A stretch of 64,000 nt of DNA. Source: Alisma plantago-aquatica (lineage: Eukaryota > Streptophyta > Magnoliopsida > Alismatales > Alismataceae). Below, one piece after another: positions 1 to 11,550 of the stretch (the stretch's first letter is position 1; every line of letters begins with the position of its first letter). The position numbers and the translations under genes were made by a program. Under the pieces are notes generated by a model. It worked only from the letters and a program-made list of their open reading frames with translations. It was not told the DNA's origin and ran no database searches. Location: the NCBI GenBank assembly GCA_963693085.1, contig OY856412.1, forward strand, positions 1,126,134,244 to 1,126,198,243, written 5' to 3'.

Positions 1-254
1 AGGATACATAATCCTAGTTAATAACATATACACAAGTAAGAGTATTTAAATAAATCTAAAAAATCTAATAATCTGCAAAGTTGGGAGCTATGTCCTAAGC
101 TATATTTTGTCCAGTGTAAGATACATGCATTTTTCTATCTAGATCTAAGTAAATGGGTCAATAACATATTTTTTTAAGAGATGTCAATAGTCTATTTGTC
201 TCACGATAGTAGTTGAACTCTTATTTACTTATTTTTTGCAAACCAAGGCTTTAT

Positions 255-3200
255 TTATTGATCCCGTGCCCTAGGACAGGAAGAAAGCAAGGATAGTGTC
301 GCTTGGACATTACAATTCATCCAGGCTGGCTGTAGAGAGGTAGAGAAAGCATGTATAGATCTTAGTACATTTTTAGCTATTCCATCTGCAATAATATTTT
401 TATTTTTAGGGATATAGTAGAGCATGTCACTATTGTTTTTTCTAAGGTCCCAATACCTCTTGAGTAGGGGCTTGAATCTGCCATTACTTTTAGTTCATCC
501 TATTAAACATGCCACTGCCTGCTTGGAATCTGATAGTATAATGTAATTAGACAGGTTCTTCACCGCACATATAAGCACAACTTGGATGATTGCAAGGATT
601 TTAGCTTCCAAATTGGAGTAGGTTGCAGTAGGAAGACCTGAAAATAAGGTGTCATTCCTTATGTTGTCACAGAAGAAGACGCCCATGCCTGCATGACTAG
701 TGTGTGTTTGATAGGCGGCGTCCACCATTGCAAGGTGTCTATGTGGAGGAAGAGTAAAGCTCTGTGACCTTCGTGGAGGGTGTGAGATGGTCCATGCTTT
801 GTGGATTGAGTGGGACCGTTCCTGGATGAACTTAACATAGCAAGCAAGAGGAACTATAAGCTTCTCATGTACGAACTTTTTTCACAGATTCTAATTGTAC
901 CAGCAGGTGACCGCACAAAGACTTGCATTGGGAGCATCTCTCATGGCGGAAGAGAGACAGAAGGTGATCTAGTCATCCTTAGTCATATCGAAGTGTGAGT
1001 TGTCTGTGATGAGCTCCTTCCAGGTCTTTTTACACTCCAAACAGTCCCGGAGAGCATGAAGAGGAGTTTCATTAACATTATTGCAGATGGGGCAGAGATA
1101 ATTCACGTCCATGTGCCAGCGAGCTCGCTCAGTGTTTGTGAGCAGGGCCTTATGTTGTAACAACCATATAAAGACTCAAATGCATTCTGACATCCTAGCT
1201 TTCCATATGTGCTGCATTCAGTATCTGATCGTAGCCATCGGTAGGCATAACGGCTACTCAATACGCCTGTGTTTTCCAGTGGCCACGACCATTGATCAAC
1301 ACCACCAGTAGGGCACGGCGGTGGGATGGTTGCAATCACTTGCCAAGTTTGACTTGGAAGGAAGGCCTTAATGAAGCCCTAGTCCCATTCACCATTATCC
1401 AGGACCATAGAGCTTGCTTGAAGTGTATCGAGGAATGAGGGAAATGTCCAATTGGGGACGGAATCCATAATCGAGCAATTGTTCAACCACCTATCGTGCC
1501 ACACATTAGATGATTGACCATCGTTTATTATTTTACCACACAGTGGTTGGATTTCACCTATTATGTTCTTGATGAAGCTCTAGGTAGGTGAACAGGGTTT
1601 TTTCAGAAAATCTATCATTGACAATATACTTTTCCATGACAATATTGACCCACAGCTTCTCAGATTGATTTAGGAAGGACTATACATTCTTCAGCATTAA
1701 CGAGATGTTCTGATCTCGGGCATCCTAAATGCCAAGTCTGGCTTTGTCTTTGGCTGTCATGAGCTTCCTCCGCGTGACCAAATAGGTTTTCTTGCTGCCT
1801 GAGCCTGACCATATGAAGGTCCAGACATGTCTATTGATGTCATCGCATAGAGTCGGTGAAATCTTCACTGTCTGCATAGTGTACGTAGGTAGAGCCTGGA
1901 GAGTACTTTTGGCTAACGTGATACACCCAGCCATGGAGAGGTGGTGCATCACCCAGCTGTTGAGACGATCCTTTATCAGCATTGTGATATGGTTGTGCGT
2001 CTGCTTATTAACTCCATGATGAAGGATAGGAATCCCAAGATACTTCCCAAGGTCAGAAGTCCAAGGGAAGCCCAACTTGTCGCTCACCAGGCTGCGCTCA
2101 GAATTAGTGACATTGGTAGAGAAGTAACATTTAGATTTCTCCCTAGAGACAATCTGGCCTGAGACATTGGAAAAATTATGGAGGTTCATGTTTATGCTTT
2201 GGGCCTGACGGACAGAGGCCTATGTGAAAAGAAGTATATCATCAGCAAAACAGACGTGTGACACAGGCATGCAACCTCGAGTGAGCTTAATCGATTTCCA
2301 GGAACCATTCCCCACAGCGTTCGTGATGGACTGAGTTAGGCGCTCCATACAAAGGACAAACAGACTGGGACTTATAGGGTCTCCTTGACGGACCCCTTCC
2401 ATTTCCTTGAAGGGTTGTAGCGGCTGGCCACCCCATAGGATGGAAGTTTCACCAATAGTGATAATTTGCATAACAATGGATCTGAGCTTGTGAGGAAGAC
2501 CCGTCCTCCTTAGAGTATCCTCAACAAAGATCCAATGCATTTTTTCGAAAGCTTTGGAGAGATCTAGTTTGATGCATACCCACTTCTTCCTGGATGTTTT
2601 TGCTTTCATTGAGTGTATAATCTCCTGCACAAGAAGGACATTATCATTGATCTTCGGGCTAGGAATGAAGCTAGACTGTTGAGCTGAGACCCAATCATTC
2701 AGATATGGCTTGAGACGTTCCACAATTATCTTCGATAGAAGTTTGAAGCAGCCATTATTTAGTGAAATGGGCCTCAGATCACCACAAGTAATAGGAGCCT
2801 TAGTCTTAGGAATAAGTACTAAGTGTGAGTTTGCAGTAGTAGCATCGACTATGCCTGAGACAAAGGTGTCCATGATCGTCTTAGTCAGAGAGGGACCAAC
2901 TTGGGCCCAATATTTCTGGATGAATTCATTGTACACTCCATCCAGATCGGACGCCTTGGACGGTGCCATCATGAACATAACATCATGGATTTCTTGTGAA
3001 CTGGGTATCATTTGTGTGCGAGCGAGCTCCTCCTCTGTGAGATTCTTGAATGTTCCAGGATAATGGGCTACATCTACTGGATTGGGATGGAAGGAGCATG
3101 GCATGAGTCCTACAAAGAAGTCCTGGACATGCTTGCTGAGGGCGTCTAATTCGGTGATCCATTCTCCTGTATCAGCTTTGAATTGTGTGATTTTGTTGTG

Positions 3201-4384
3201 ATGGATGTGTGCCTTAACAAAGGATTGGTAGAACTTGGTGTTTCCGTCACCATGATGAACCAATCTATATGGGCTCGCTGTTTCCAATCAATCTCCTCGT
3301 TAAGAAGGATTTGATTGTACCTTTCCTGCAACTCAATTTCAATCAGATTAAAAGGACCATCAAGATTCGACTCAGCTTGTACCTGAATGCGGCTGATGCA
3401 AGCAAGTAAGCTATCCTTCTCTTTGCGTAGCTTCCTCATGCAGTTATGATCCCACTTAGAGGCAAGCTTTTGAAAGGCATGTAAGGCATCCGAGAAGGGC
3501 CATGTGGAGTCCCATCGGGCCATGATAGTAGAGCGGAAATCAGAATCAAGCGACCAGCTAGCCTTCGTCTTGAAGTAGGCACAACATGGCTTCTTTGGGC
3601 AGTTGATGTGCAGAAGTAGAGGGATATGGTCCGAGAGCAGCCTAGGAAGGGCAGTCACTATGGCCTTGCTGAAGTTATTGAGCCAATCATTGTTAGCAAT
3701 AGCACGGTCTAATTTCTCAAACAGGTTACCTCATCTGAACGTGAAGAGGTTGCCTTGGGTTCTTAAATTAGAGAGTCCAGTGTTCAAAAGAACCTCATTG
3801 AAGTGAGCACATGAGCTTTTATCGAAGTACTTGCTTCTCGTCTTTTTAGTAGTATGTAGCATGGTGTTGAAGTCACCCATGACTACCCAGCTGGAATTAA
3901 TGGTGGAAGAAAGATATTCAAGATGATCCCATAGGTGCTTCCAGAGTATGGGATTGGGGTTGCCGTAGACGATATTTAGAAACCAACTATTGTTGATATT
4001 CAGATGAATAAATTTCCTGTGATTGAGGAGGACCTCAACATTACATTTTTGTTGATCCCAAAGGATCCAAATGCCACTAGAGAAGCCTATTGCTTCAACC
4101 CTATGGGACGAAGAGAAGCCCAATTGGCGAATGATGTTTGAGGTAGTGTCACCACTATAGCAGGGTTCAATTATAGCTAGAAGATGTAGATTATAGGAGA
4201 ATTTCATCTCCTTGATGCGACTAATTTTCCTGTCTTGGCAAGCGCCTTGAATATTCCAGCAACAATACATTAAAGAAGCTGGAGAGGGGAATGGTGTTGC
4301 TTTAGATAGCATCCAACAATCCTTCAGATTGCCCATCTTAATATGCATGCATATGGATATCAACATCATCACTATTTTTTTCAT
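255..4384 (-). pseudogene. LINE ORF2 (endonuclease-reverse transcriptase-RNase H), left copy
   Basis: ORF2 nicks target DNA and reverse-transcribes the LINE RNA. The endonuclease (about 4380-3731) includes the motif GDFNT. The reverse transcriptase (about 3290-1725) includes GDLRPISL, KLDLSKAFE and EGVRQGDPISP. Its catalytic box reads FADD where LINEs usually have YADD, so both aspartates remain. A zf-RVT finger (CPICN...LHALRDC) lies near 1110-1040. RNase H (about 735-260) keeps the VDAAY, LEAKILAI and LSDSKQA acidic positions and IIADGIAK. Breaks are TGA after FTFR at about 3731, a one-base loss near 3270, TAG near 1724 after KARLGI, and a copy-specific TAG near 2220 after FADDILLFT. It cannot make a full protein. 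Confidence 0.88.
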
Positions 4385-5240
4385 CTCTAAACTCTAGGGA
4401 TCTTTTAGCTTGATGGTCTTGCGAGTTAGCTTCAACTACCTTGTCCGGTTGTTCGGCCTCAGTGGCGTCCATCCTGCCTTTCTTCTGAACACGATCTGGG
4501 CTAACTACTACTTGGTAGACCACCTTGTGATTTCTCAAAATGACAAAATCGTTTCCGGTTTCCTTCCCTTTCTTATTGAAGGGTTTATAGGGGTTCTGCC
4601 CTTGGGCAACTGATAATGAATGGAATTGGAAGGTTTGTCCCGCATCATCCTGACGGGGGCGACCAGTGCTGGTTTCATTTCCCACCAAGGTAACGATTGA
4701 TTCATTAACCGCCTTGGGAATGGACTTATGAGCGGCTTGGTTAGATGAAGCACCGCTCGCTTTCTTGTTCTTCTACTTTTGTTTCCTTCTAACCACCTTA
4801 GAGAAACCATCTTCATCAACCTCAGCTTCAGTATCCAAGACTTGGATAGGCTTTAATTTTTCTGTTGTGGCCATCTTCTTAGCATCAGTCTTCTTATGTG
4901 ATTGCTTCCTTGGCTCGAGTCGCTTGGCATGGATTGCCATGGTGTAGGTGACACCAGACAATGGGATTGGTGTGGAAGAAATTTCCTCACTGGTCTTAGC
5001 ACGTACCGCCTGCTTGCAATCTGTGTCTGCATGACCGACTCAGACACACTTCATACAAACAACTAGAAGGTTCTCGTATACAAGACAAAAATGCCCCCCA
5101 TTGATGAAAACGGCCAGCAGGAGGGGTTTAGAAGTTTCCACTTCAACAACGATCCGTGTAAACTTCCCCCGATGCCCCTGGAGGGTGTGTTTGTATACCT
5201 TGATCGTCTTCCCAACTGAGTTTCCAATGGAAGTTAACAA
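4338..5240 (-). pseudogene. LINE ORF1 (nucleic-acid-binding protein), left copy, partial
   Basis: ORF1 of plant L1 elements encodes an RNA-binding chaperone of the ribonucleoprotein. One frame runs through the fragment with two internal stops, TGA at 5040-5042 and TAG near 4773. The first stop lies inside a CX2CX4HX4C zinc knuckle (residues C-M-K-C, stop, G-H, D-C), so the finger is broken in the middle. After the knuckle comes a low-complexity basic and acidic tail, typical of this protein. The N-terminal part is missing at the CACTA junction. The same two stops occur in the right copy, so they predate the duplication. Confidence 0.82.
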
Positions 5241-5241
5241 C

Positions 5242-6058
5242 CACTACTACAGAAATGGCTTATAACGTCACTTTTAAAGGCATCGGTTCCATAAATACAC
5301 CGACACCTAAACAATAAAGCGTCGGTTTATAAAATAAACCGACATCAATATGTGAAGGGCGACCAGACATGGGTATCACTTTTATTCGGTGTCAGTTCCT
5401 TAATAAAAAACCGACGCCTAAAATTAACCGCCAAATCCAAAATTTCCACTGAAAAAATTACCTCTAAAATTTAACATTTGGCATTGGTCATTAACTAATA
5501 AATTGGCGACTAAAGGTTATTCGCGAAACAGAAATTGGGCATATTTTGATCGTCAGTTTTACACCAATGACCAACACTTATGGGTTTTAAGAAATAAGGG
5601 AGGTAAATGATACCCTAGTTGTGCTTACATAATATAATTATAAATGAACATATAGATAGAAACCTCAGGGATATATTCTTAAAACTTACATTGTCAGGCG
5701 GTGCAAGCGTAGAAAAACTCATAAGTGTTGGTCATTGGTGTAAAACTGACGATCAAAATGTGCCCAATTTCTGTTTCACGAATAACCTTTAGTCGTCGAT
5801 TTATTAGTTAATGACCGACACCATATGTTAAATTTTAGAGGTAATTTTTTTCGCTGGAAATTTTGGATTTGGCGGTTAATTTTAGGCGTCAGTTTTTTAT
5901 TAAGGAACCGACACTGAATAAAAGTGATACCCATGTCTGGTCACCCTTCACAGATTGATGTCGGTTTATTTTATAAACCGACGCTTTATTGTTTAGGTGT
6001 CGGTGTATTTATGGAACCAACGCCTTTAAAAGTGACGTTATACGCCATTTCTGTAGTA
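5242..6058. mobile_element. Folded-back CACTA-type end at the palindrome centre
   Basis: The left end starts CACTACTACAGAAATGGC, a CACTA-type terminus, followed by repeated AACCGACG and CGTCGGTT subterminal motifs as in En/Spm-like elements. The right end carries the inverted copy TACTACAGAAATGGC but lacks the outermost bases. The two halves (5242-5590 and 5713-6058) are inverted copies around a spacer of about 122 bp with no coding content. There is no transposase. It sits inside LINE ORF1 on both sides. Either it is a foldback element or one end of a CACTA element was duplicated along with the LINE. Confidence 0.72.
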
Positions 6059-6062
6059 CTCG

Positions 6063-6915
6063 GTTGGGAAGACGATCAAGGTATACAAACACACCCTCCA
6101 GGGGCATCGGGGGAAGTTTGCACGGATTGTTGTTGAAGTGGAAACTTCTAAACCCCTCCTGTTGGCCGTTTTCATCAATGGGGGGCATTTTCGTCTTGTA
6201 TACGAGAACCTTCTAGTTGTTTGTATGAAGTGTGTCTGAGTCGGTCATGCAGACACAGATTGCAAGCAGGCGGTACGTGCTGAGACCAACGAGGCAATTT
6301 CTTCCACACCAATCCCATTGCCTGGTGTCACCTACACCATGGCAATCCATGCCAAGCGACCCGAGCCAAGGAAGCAAGCACATAAGAAGACTGATGCTAA
6401 GAAGATGGCCACAACAGAAAAAGTAAAGCCTGTCCAAGTCTTGGATACTGAAGCTGAGGTTGATGAAGATGGTTTCTCTAAGGAGGTTAGAAGGAAACAA
6501 AAGTAGAAGAACAAGAAAGCGAGCAGTGCTTCATCTAACCAAGCCGCTCATAAGTCCATTCCCAAGGCGGTTAATGAATCAATCGTTACCTTGGTGGGAA
6601 ATGAAACCAGCACTGGTCACCCCCATCAGGATGATGCGGGACAGACCTTCCAATTCCATTCATTATCAGCTACCCAAGGGAAGAACCCCTATAAACCCTT
6701 CAATAAGAAAGGGAAGGAAACTGATAACGATTTTATCATTTTGAGAAATCACAAGGTGGTCTACCAAGAAGTAGTCAGCCCAGATCGCATTCAGAAGAAA
6801 GGTAGGACGGACGCCACTGAGGCCGAACAGCCGGACAAGGTAGTTGAAGCTAACTCGCAAGACCATCAAGCTAAAAGAGCCCTAGAGTTTAGAGATGAAA
6901 AAAAAGTGATGATGT
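6063..6915 (+). pseudogene. LINE ORF1, right copy, partial
   Basis: Same protein as the left-arm ORF1 fragment, carrying the identical TGA in the zinc knuckle near 6237 and the identical TAG near 6505. After the second stop the frame stays open. An A-run near 6898-6905 differs in length from the left copy, so this frame continues directly into ORF2. It begins at the CACTA junction with no native start codon. It is inactive. Confidence 0.8.
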
Positions 6916-9900
6916 TGATATCCATATGCATGCAGATTAAGATGGGCAATCTGAAGGATTGTTGGATGCTATCTAAAGCAACACCATTCCCCTCTCCAGC
7001 TTCTTTAATGTATTATTGCAGGAATATTCAAGGTGCTTGCCAAGACAGGAAAATCCGTCGCATCAAGGAGATGAAATTCTCCTATAATCTACATCTTCTA
7101 GCTATAATTGAACCCCGTTGCAGTGGTGATACTGCCTCAAACATCATTCGCCAATTTGCCTTCTCTTCGTCCCATAGGGTTGAAGCGATAGGCTTCTCTG
7201 GTGGCATTTGGATCCTTTGGGATCAAAAAAAATGTAATGTTGAGGTCCTCCTCAATCACAGGAAATTTATTCATCTGAATATCAACAATAGTTGCTTTCT
7301 AACTATCGTCTACGACAACCCCAATCCCACACTCTGGAAGCACCTATGGGATCATCTTGAATATCTTTCTTCCACCATTAATTCCAGCTGGGTAGTCATG
7401 GGTGACTTCAACACCATGCTACATACTACTAAAAAGACGAGAAGCAAGTACTTCGATAAAAGCTCATGTGCTCGCTTCAATGAGGTTCTTTTGAACACTG
7501 GACTCTCTAATTTAAGAACCCAAGGCAACCTCTTCACGTTCAGATGAGGTAACCTGTTCGAGAAATTAGACCGTGCTATTAATAACAATGATTGGCTCAA
7601 TAACTTTAGCGAGGCCATAGTGACTGCCCTTCCTAGGCTGCTCTTGGACCATATCCCTCTACTTCTGCACGTCAACTGCCCAAAGAAGCCATGTTGTGCC
7701 TACTTCAAGACGAAGGATAGCTGGTCGATTGATTCTGATTTCCGCTCTTCTATCATGGCTCGATGGGACTCCACATGGCCCTTCTCGGATGCCTTACATG
7801 CCTTTCAAAAGCTTGCCTCTAAGTGGGATCATAACTGCATGAGGAAGCTACGCAAAGAGAAGGATAGCTTACTTGCTTGCATCAGCCACACTCAGGTACA
7901 AGCTGAGTCGAATCCTGATGGTCCTTTTAATCTGATTGAAATTGAGTCGCATGAAAGGTACAATCAAATCCTTCTTAACAAGGAGATTGATTGGAAACAG
8001 CGAGCCCATATAGATTGGTTCATCATGGTGACGGAAACACCAAGTTCTACCAATACTTTGTTAAGGCACACATCCATCACAACAAAATCAAGCAACTCAA
8101 AGCTGATACAGGAGAATGTATCACCAAATTAGACGCCCTCAACAAGCATGTCTCGGACTTCTTTGTAGGACTCATGCCATGCTCCTTCCATCCCAATCCA
8201 GTAGATGTAGCCCATTATCCTAGAACATTCAAGCAGCTCACGGAGGAGGAGGAGCTTGCACACAAATGATACCCAGTTCACAAGAAATCCATGATGTTAT
8301 GTTCATGATGGCACCGTCCAAGGCGTCCAGTCCGGATGGAGTGTACAATGAATTCATCCAGAAAAATTGGGCCCAAGTTGGTCCCTCTCTGACTAAGACA
8401 ATCATGGACACCTTTGACTCAGGCGTAGTCGATGCTACTACTGCAAACTCACACTTAGTACTTATTCCTAAGACTAAGGCTCCTATTACTTGTGGTGATC
8501 TGAGGCCCATTTCACTAAATAATGGCTGCTTCAAACTTCTATCGAAGATAATTGTGGAACGTCTCAAGCCATATCTGAATGATTGGGTCTCAGCTCAACA
8601 GTCTAGCTTCATTCCTAGCCATAAGATCAGTGATAATGTCCTTCTTGTGCAGGAGATTATACACTAAATGAAAGAAAAAACATCCAGGAAGAAGTGGGTA
8701 TGCATCAAACTAGATCTCTCCAAAGCTTTTGAAAAAATGCATTGGATCTTTGTTGAGGATACTCTAAGGATCCATTGTTATGAAAATTATCACTACTAGT
8801 GAAACTTCCATCCTATGGGGTGGCCAGCCGCTACAACCCTTTAAGGCAATGCAAGGGGTCCGTCAAGGAGACCCTATAAGTCCCTACATGTTCATCCTTT
8901 GTATGGAGCGCCTAACTCAGTCCATCACGAACGCTGTGGGGAATGGTTCCTGGAAATCGATTAAGCTCACTCGAGGTTGCACGCCTGTGTCACACGTCTG
9001 TTTTCCTGATGGTATACTTCTTTTCACAGAGGCCTCTGTCCGTCAGGCTCAAAGCATAAACATGATCCTCCATAACTTTTCCAATGTCTCATGCCAGATT
9101 GTCTCTAGGGAGAAATCTAAATGTTACTTCTCTGCCAATGTCACTAATTCTGAGCACAGGCTGGTGAGTGACATGTTGGGCTTCCCTTGGACATCTGACC
9201 TTGGGAAGTATCTTGGGATTCCTATCCTTCATCACAGAGTTAATAAGCAGACGCACGACCATATCACAATGCTGGTAAAGGACCGTCTCAACAGCTGGGT
9301 GATGCACCACCTCTCCATGGCTGGGCGTATCACGTTAGCCAAAAGTACTCTCCAGGCTCTACCTACGTACACTATGCAGACAGTGAAGATTTCACCGACT
9401 CTATGCGATGACATCAATAGACATGTTTGGACCTTCATATGGTCAGGCTCAGGCAGCAAGAAAACCTCTTTGGTCACGCGGAGGAAGCTCATGACAGCCA
9501 AAGACAAAGCTAGACTTGGCATTTAGGATGCCCGAGATCAGAACATCTCGTTAATGCTGAAGAATGTATAGTCCTTCCTAAATGAATCTGAGCAGATGTG
9601 GGTCAATATTCTCAAGGAAAAGTATATTTTCAATGATAGATTTTCTGAAAAAACCATGTTCACCTACCTGGAGCTTCATCAAGAACAGAATAGGTGAAAT
9701 CCAACCACTGTGTGGTAAAATAATAAACGATGGTCAATCATCTAACGTGTGGCACGATAGGTGGTTGAACAATTGCTCAATTATGGATTCCATCCCCAAT
9801 TGGACATTTCCTTCATTCCTCGACACACTTCAAGCAAGCTCTATGGTCCTGGACAATGGTGAATGGGACTAGGGCTTCATTAAGGCCTTCCTTCCAAGTC

Positions 9901-10996
9901 AAACTTGGCAAGTGATTGCAACCATCCCGCCGCCGTGCCCTACTGGTGGTGTTGATCAATGGTCGTGGCCACTGGAAAACACAGGCGTACTGAGTAGCCG
10001 TTATGCTTACCGATGGCTACGATCATATATTGAATGCAGCACATATGGAAAGCTAGGATGTCGGAATGCATTCGAGTCTTTCTATGTCTGTTACAACATA
10101 AGCCCCTTCTCACAAACACGGAGCATGCTCGCCGGCACATGGACGTGAATCATCTCTGCCCCATCTGCAATAATGTTAATGAAACTCCTCTTCATGCTCT
10201 CCGCGACTGTATGGAGTGTAAAAAGACCTAGAAGGAGCTCATCACAGACAACTCACACTTTGATATGACTGAGGATGACTAGATCACCTTTTGTCTCTCT
10301 TCCGCCATGAGAGATGCTCCCAATGCAAGTCTTTGTGCGGTCACCTGTTGGTACAATTAGAATCTGTGAAAAAAGTTCGTACATGAGAAGCTTGTAGTTC
10401 CTCTTGCTTGCCATGTTAAGTTCATCCAGGAACGGTCCCACTCAATCCACAAAGCATGGACCATCTCACACCCTCCACGAAGGTCACATAGCTTTACTCT
10501 TCCTCCACACAGACACCTTGCAATGGTGGGCGCCGCCTATCAAACACACACTAGTCATGCAGGCCTGGGCGTCTTCTTCTGTGACAGCATAAGGAATGAC
10601 ACCTTATTTGTAGGTCTTCCTACTGCAACCTACTCCAGTTTGGAAGCTGAAATCCTTGCAATCATCCAACTTGTGCTTATATGTGCGGCGAAGAACCTAT
10701 CTGATTACATTATACTATCAGATTCCAAGCAGGCAGTGGCATGTTTAACAGGATGAACTGAAAGTAATGGAAGATTCAAGCCCCTACTCAAGAGGTATTG
10801 GGACCTTAGAAAAAACAATAGTGACATGCTCTACTATATCCCTAAAAATAAAAATATTATTGCAGATGGAATAGCTAAAAATGTACTAAGATCTATACAT
10901 GCTTTCTCTACCTCTCTACAGCCAACCTGGCTGAATTGTAATGTCCAAGCGACACTATCCTTGCTTTCTTCCTGTCCTAGGGCACGAGATCAATAA
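6902..10996 (+). pseudogene. LINE ORF2, right copy
   Basis: Endonuclease (about 6950-7547, with GDFNT), reverse transcriptase (about 7990-9526), zf-RVT finger (about 10155-10212, CPICN...LHALRDC) and RNase H (about 10523-10990). It shares with the left copy the TGA after FTFR at about 7545, the one-base loss near 8015 and the TAG after KARLGI near 9524. Its own lesions are a frame break near 8255, TAA near 8666, a deletion of about 26 bp near 8770, and FPDG replacing the FADD catalytic box near 9003, which removes a catalytic aspartate. This arm is the more damaged one. Confidence 0.87.
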
Positions 10997-11249
10997 ATAA
11001 AGCCTTGGTTTGCAAAAAAAAGTAAATAAGAGTTTAACTACTATCGTGAGACAAATAGACTATTGACATCTCTTAAAAAAATATGTTATTGACCCATTTA
11101 CTTAGATCTAAATAGAAAAATGCATGTATCTTACATTGGACAAAATAGAGCTTAGGACATAGCTCCCAACTTTGTAGATTACTAGATTTTTTAGATTTAG
11201 TTAAATACTCCTACTTGTGTATATGTTATTAACTAGGATTTTGTATCCT

Positions 11250-11511
11250 AAAACATTGTAGATACATTTAAGATGAGTTATATAATTTTTATAGTACAAA
11301 GACCATATACTCCTTTAAAATAATACTCCATAAATGTAGGTTATTTTAACAAAACCACATAAATTTATATGTTCAACATTGAATGTGTGGATTATTTTTA
11401 TTTCAGGATCACACAAAGAAATTTTCTATGTGACAAGTTTGACAAGTCTAGTAACGAAAAAGTATTAAAGAAGTTAAGAAGTTTGATATGTATCAGTAGT
11501 ACCATGTGACA

Positions 11512-11550
<39 letters not shown>

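Larger units (their letters stand above)
232..5241 (-). mobile_element. L1-clade LINE, left copy, 5'-truncated
   Basis: A non-LTR retrotransposon runs leftward and ends in a short A-tail, seen as T at 232-237. In order it has the C-terminal part of ORF1 with a CCHC knuckle, then ORF2 with an apurinic-type endonuclease, reverse transcriptase, a zf-RVT finger and an RNase H domain. That layout is typical of plant L1 elements. The 5' part, including the start of ORF1, is missing because a CACTA-type end abuts it at 5242. Several stops and a frameshift kill it. Confidence 0.9.
1..5590. repeat. Left arm of a 5.6-kb inverted repeat
   Basis: Read on the minus strand, this stretch matches 5713-11249 on the plus strand from end to end, with scattered substitutions and small indels. 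It carries at least 230 bp beyond the LINE 3' tail, then a LINE copy, then one half of a CACTA-type end. Position 1 pairs with about 11248, so the repeat may continue left of the window. Matching flank beyond the LINE tail on both sides shows an inverted segmental duplication rather than two independent LINE insertions. Confidence 0.93.
6059..11021 (+). mobile_element. L1-clade LINE, right copy, 5'-truncated
   Basis: This is the rightward partner of the LINE at 232-5241, with the same domain order, ending in an A-run at 11014-11021. Compared with the left copy it has lost about 28 bp at its 5' junction and about 26 bp in the reverse transcriptase. ORF1 and ORF2 are joined in frame by a small indel near 6900. 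No target-site duplication can be recognised because the 5' side is the palindrome centre and the 3' flank is duplicated. Confidence 0.9.
5713..11249. repeat. Right arm of the 5.6-kb inverted repeat
   Basis: This is the plus-strand partner of 1-5590. The visible match runs to about 11249, opposite the left edge of the window, so its true outer end cannot be fixed. Differences from the left arm include a deletion of about 26 bp near 8770, a small frame-breaking change near 8255, and loss of about 28 bp of LINE next to the central CACTA-type end at 6058. Confidence 0.92.

Noticed and set aside
1..11249. Two independent LINE insertions in opposite orientation
   Set aside because: Shared stops and a shared frameshift, plus matching flank beyond the tails, show one locus duplicated as a block.
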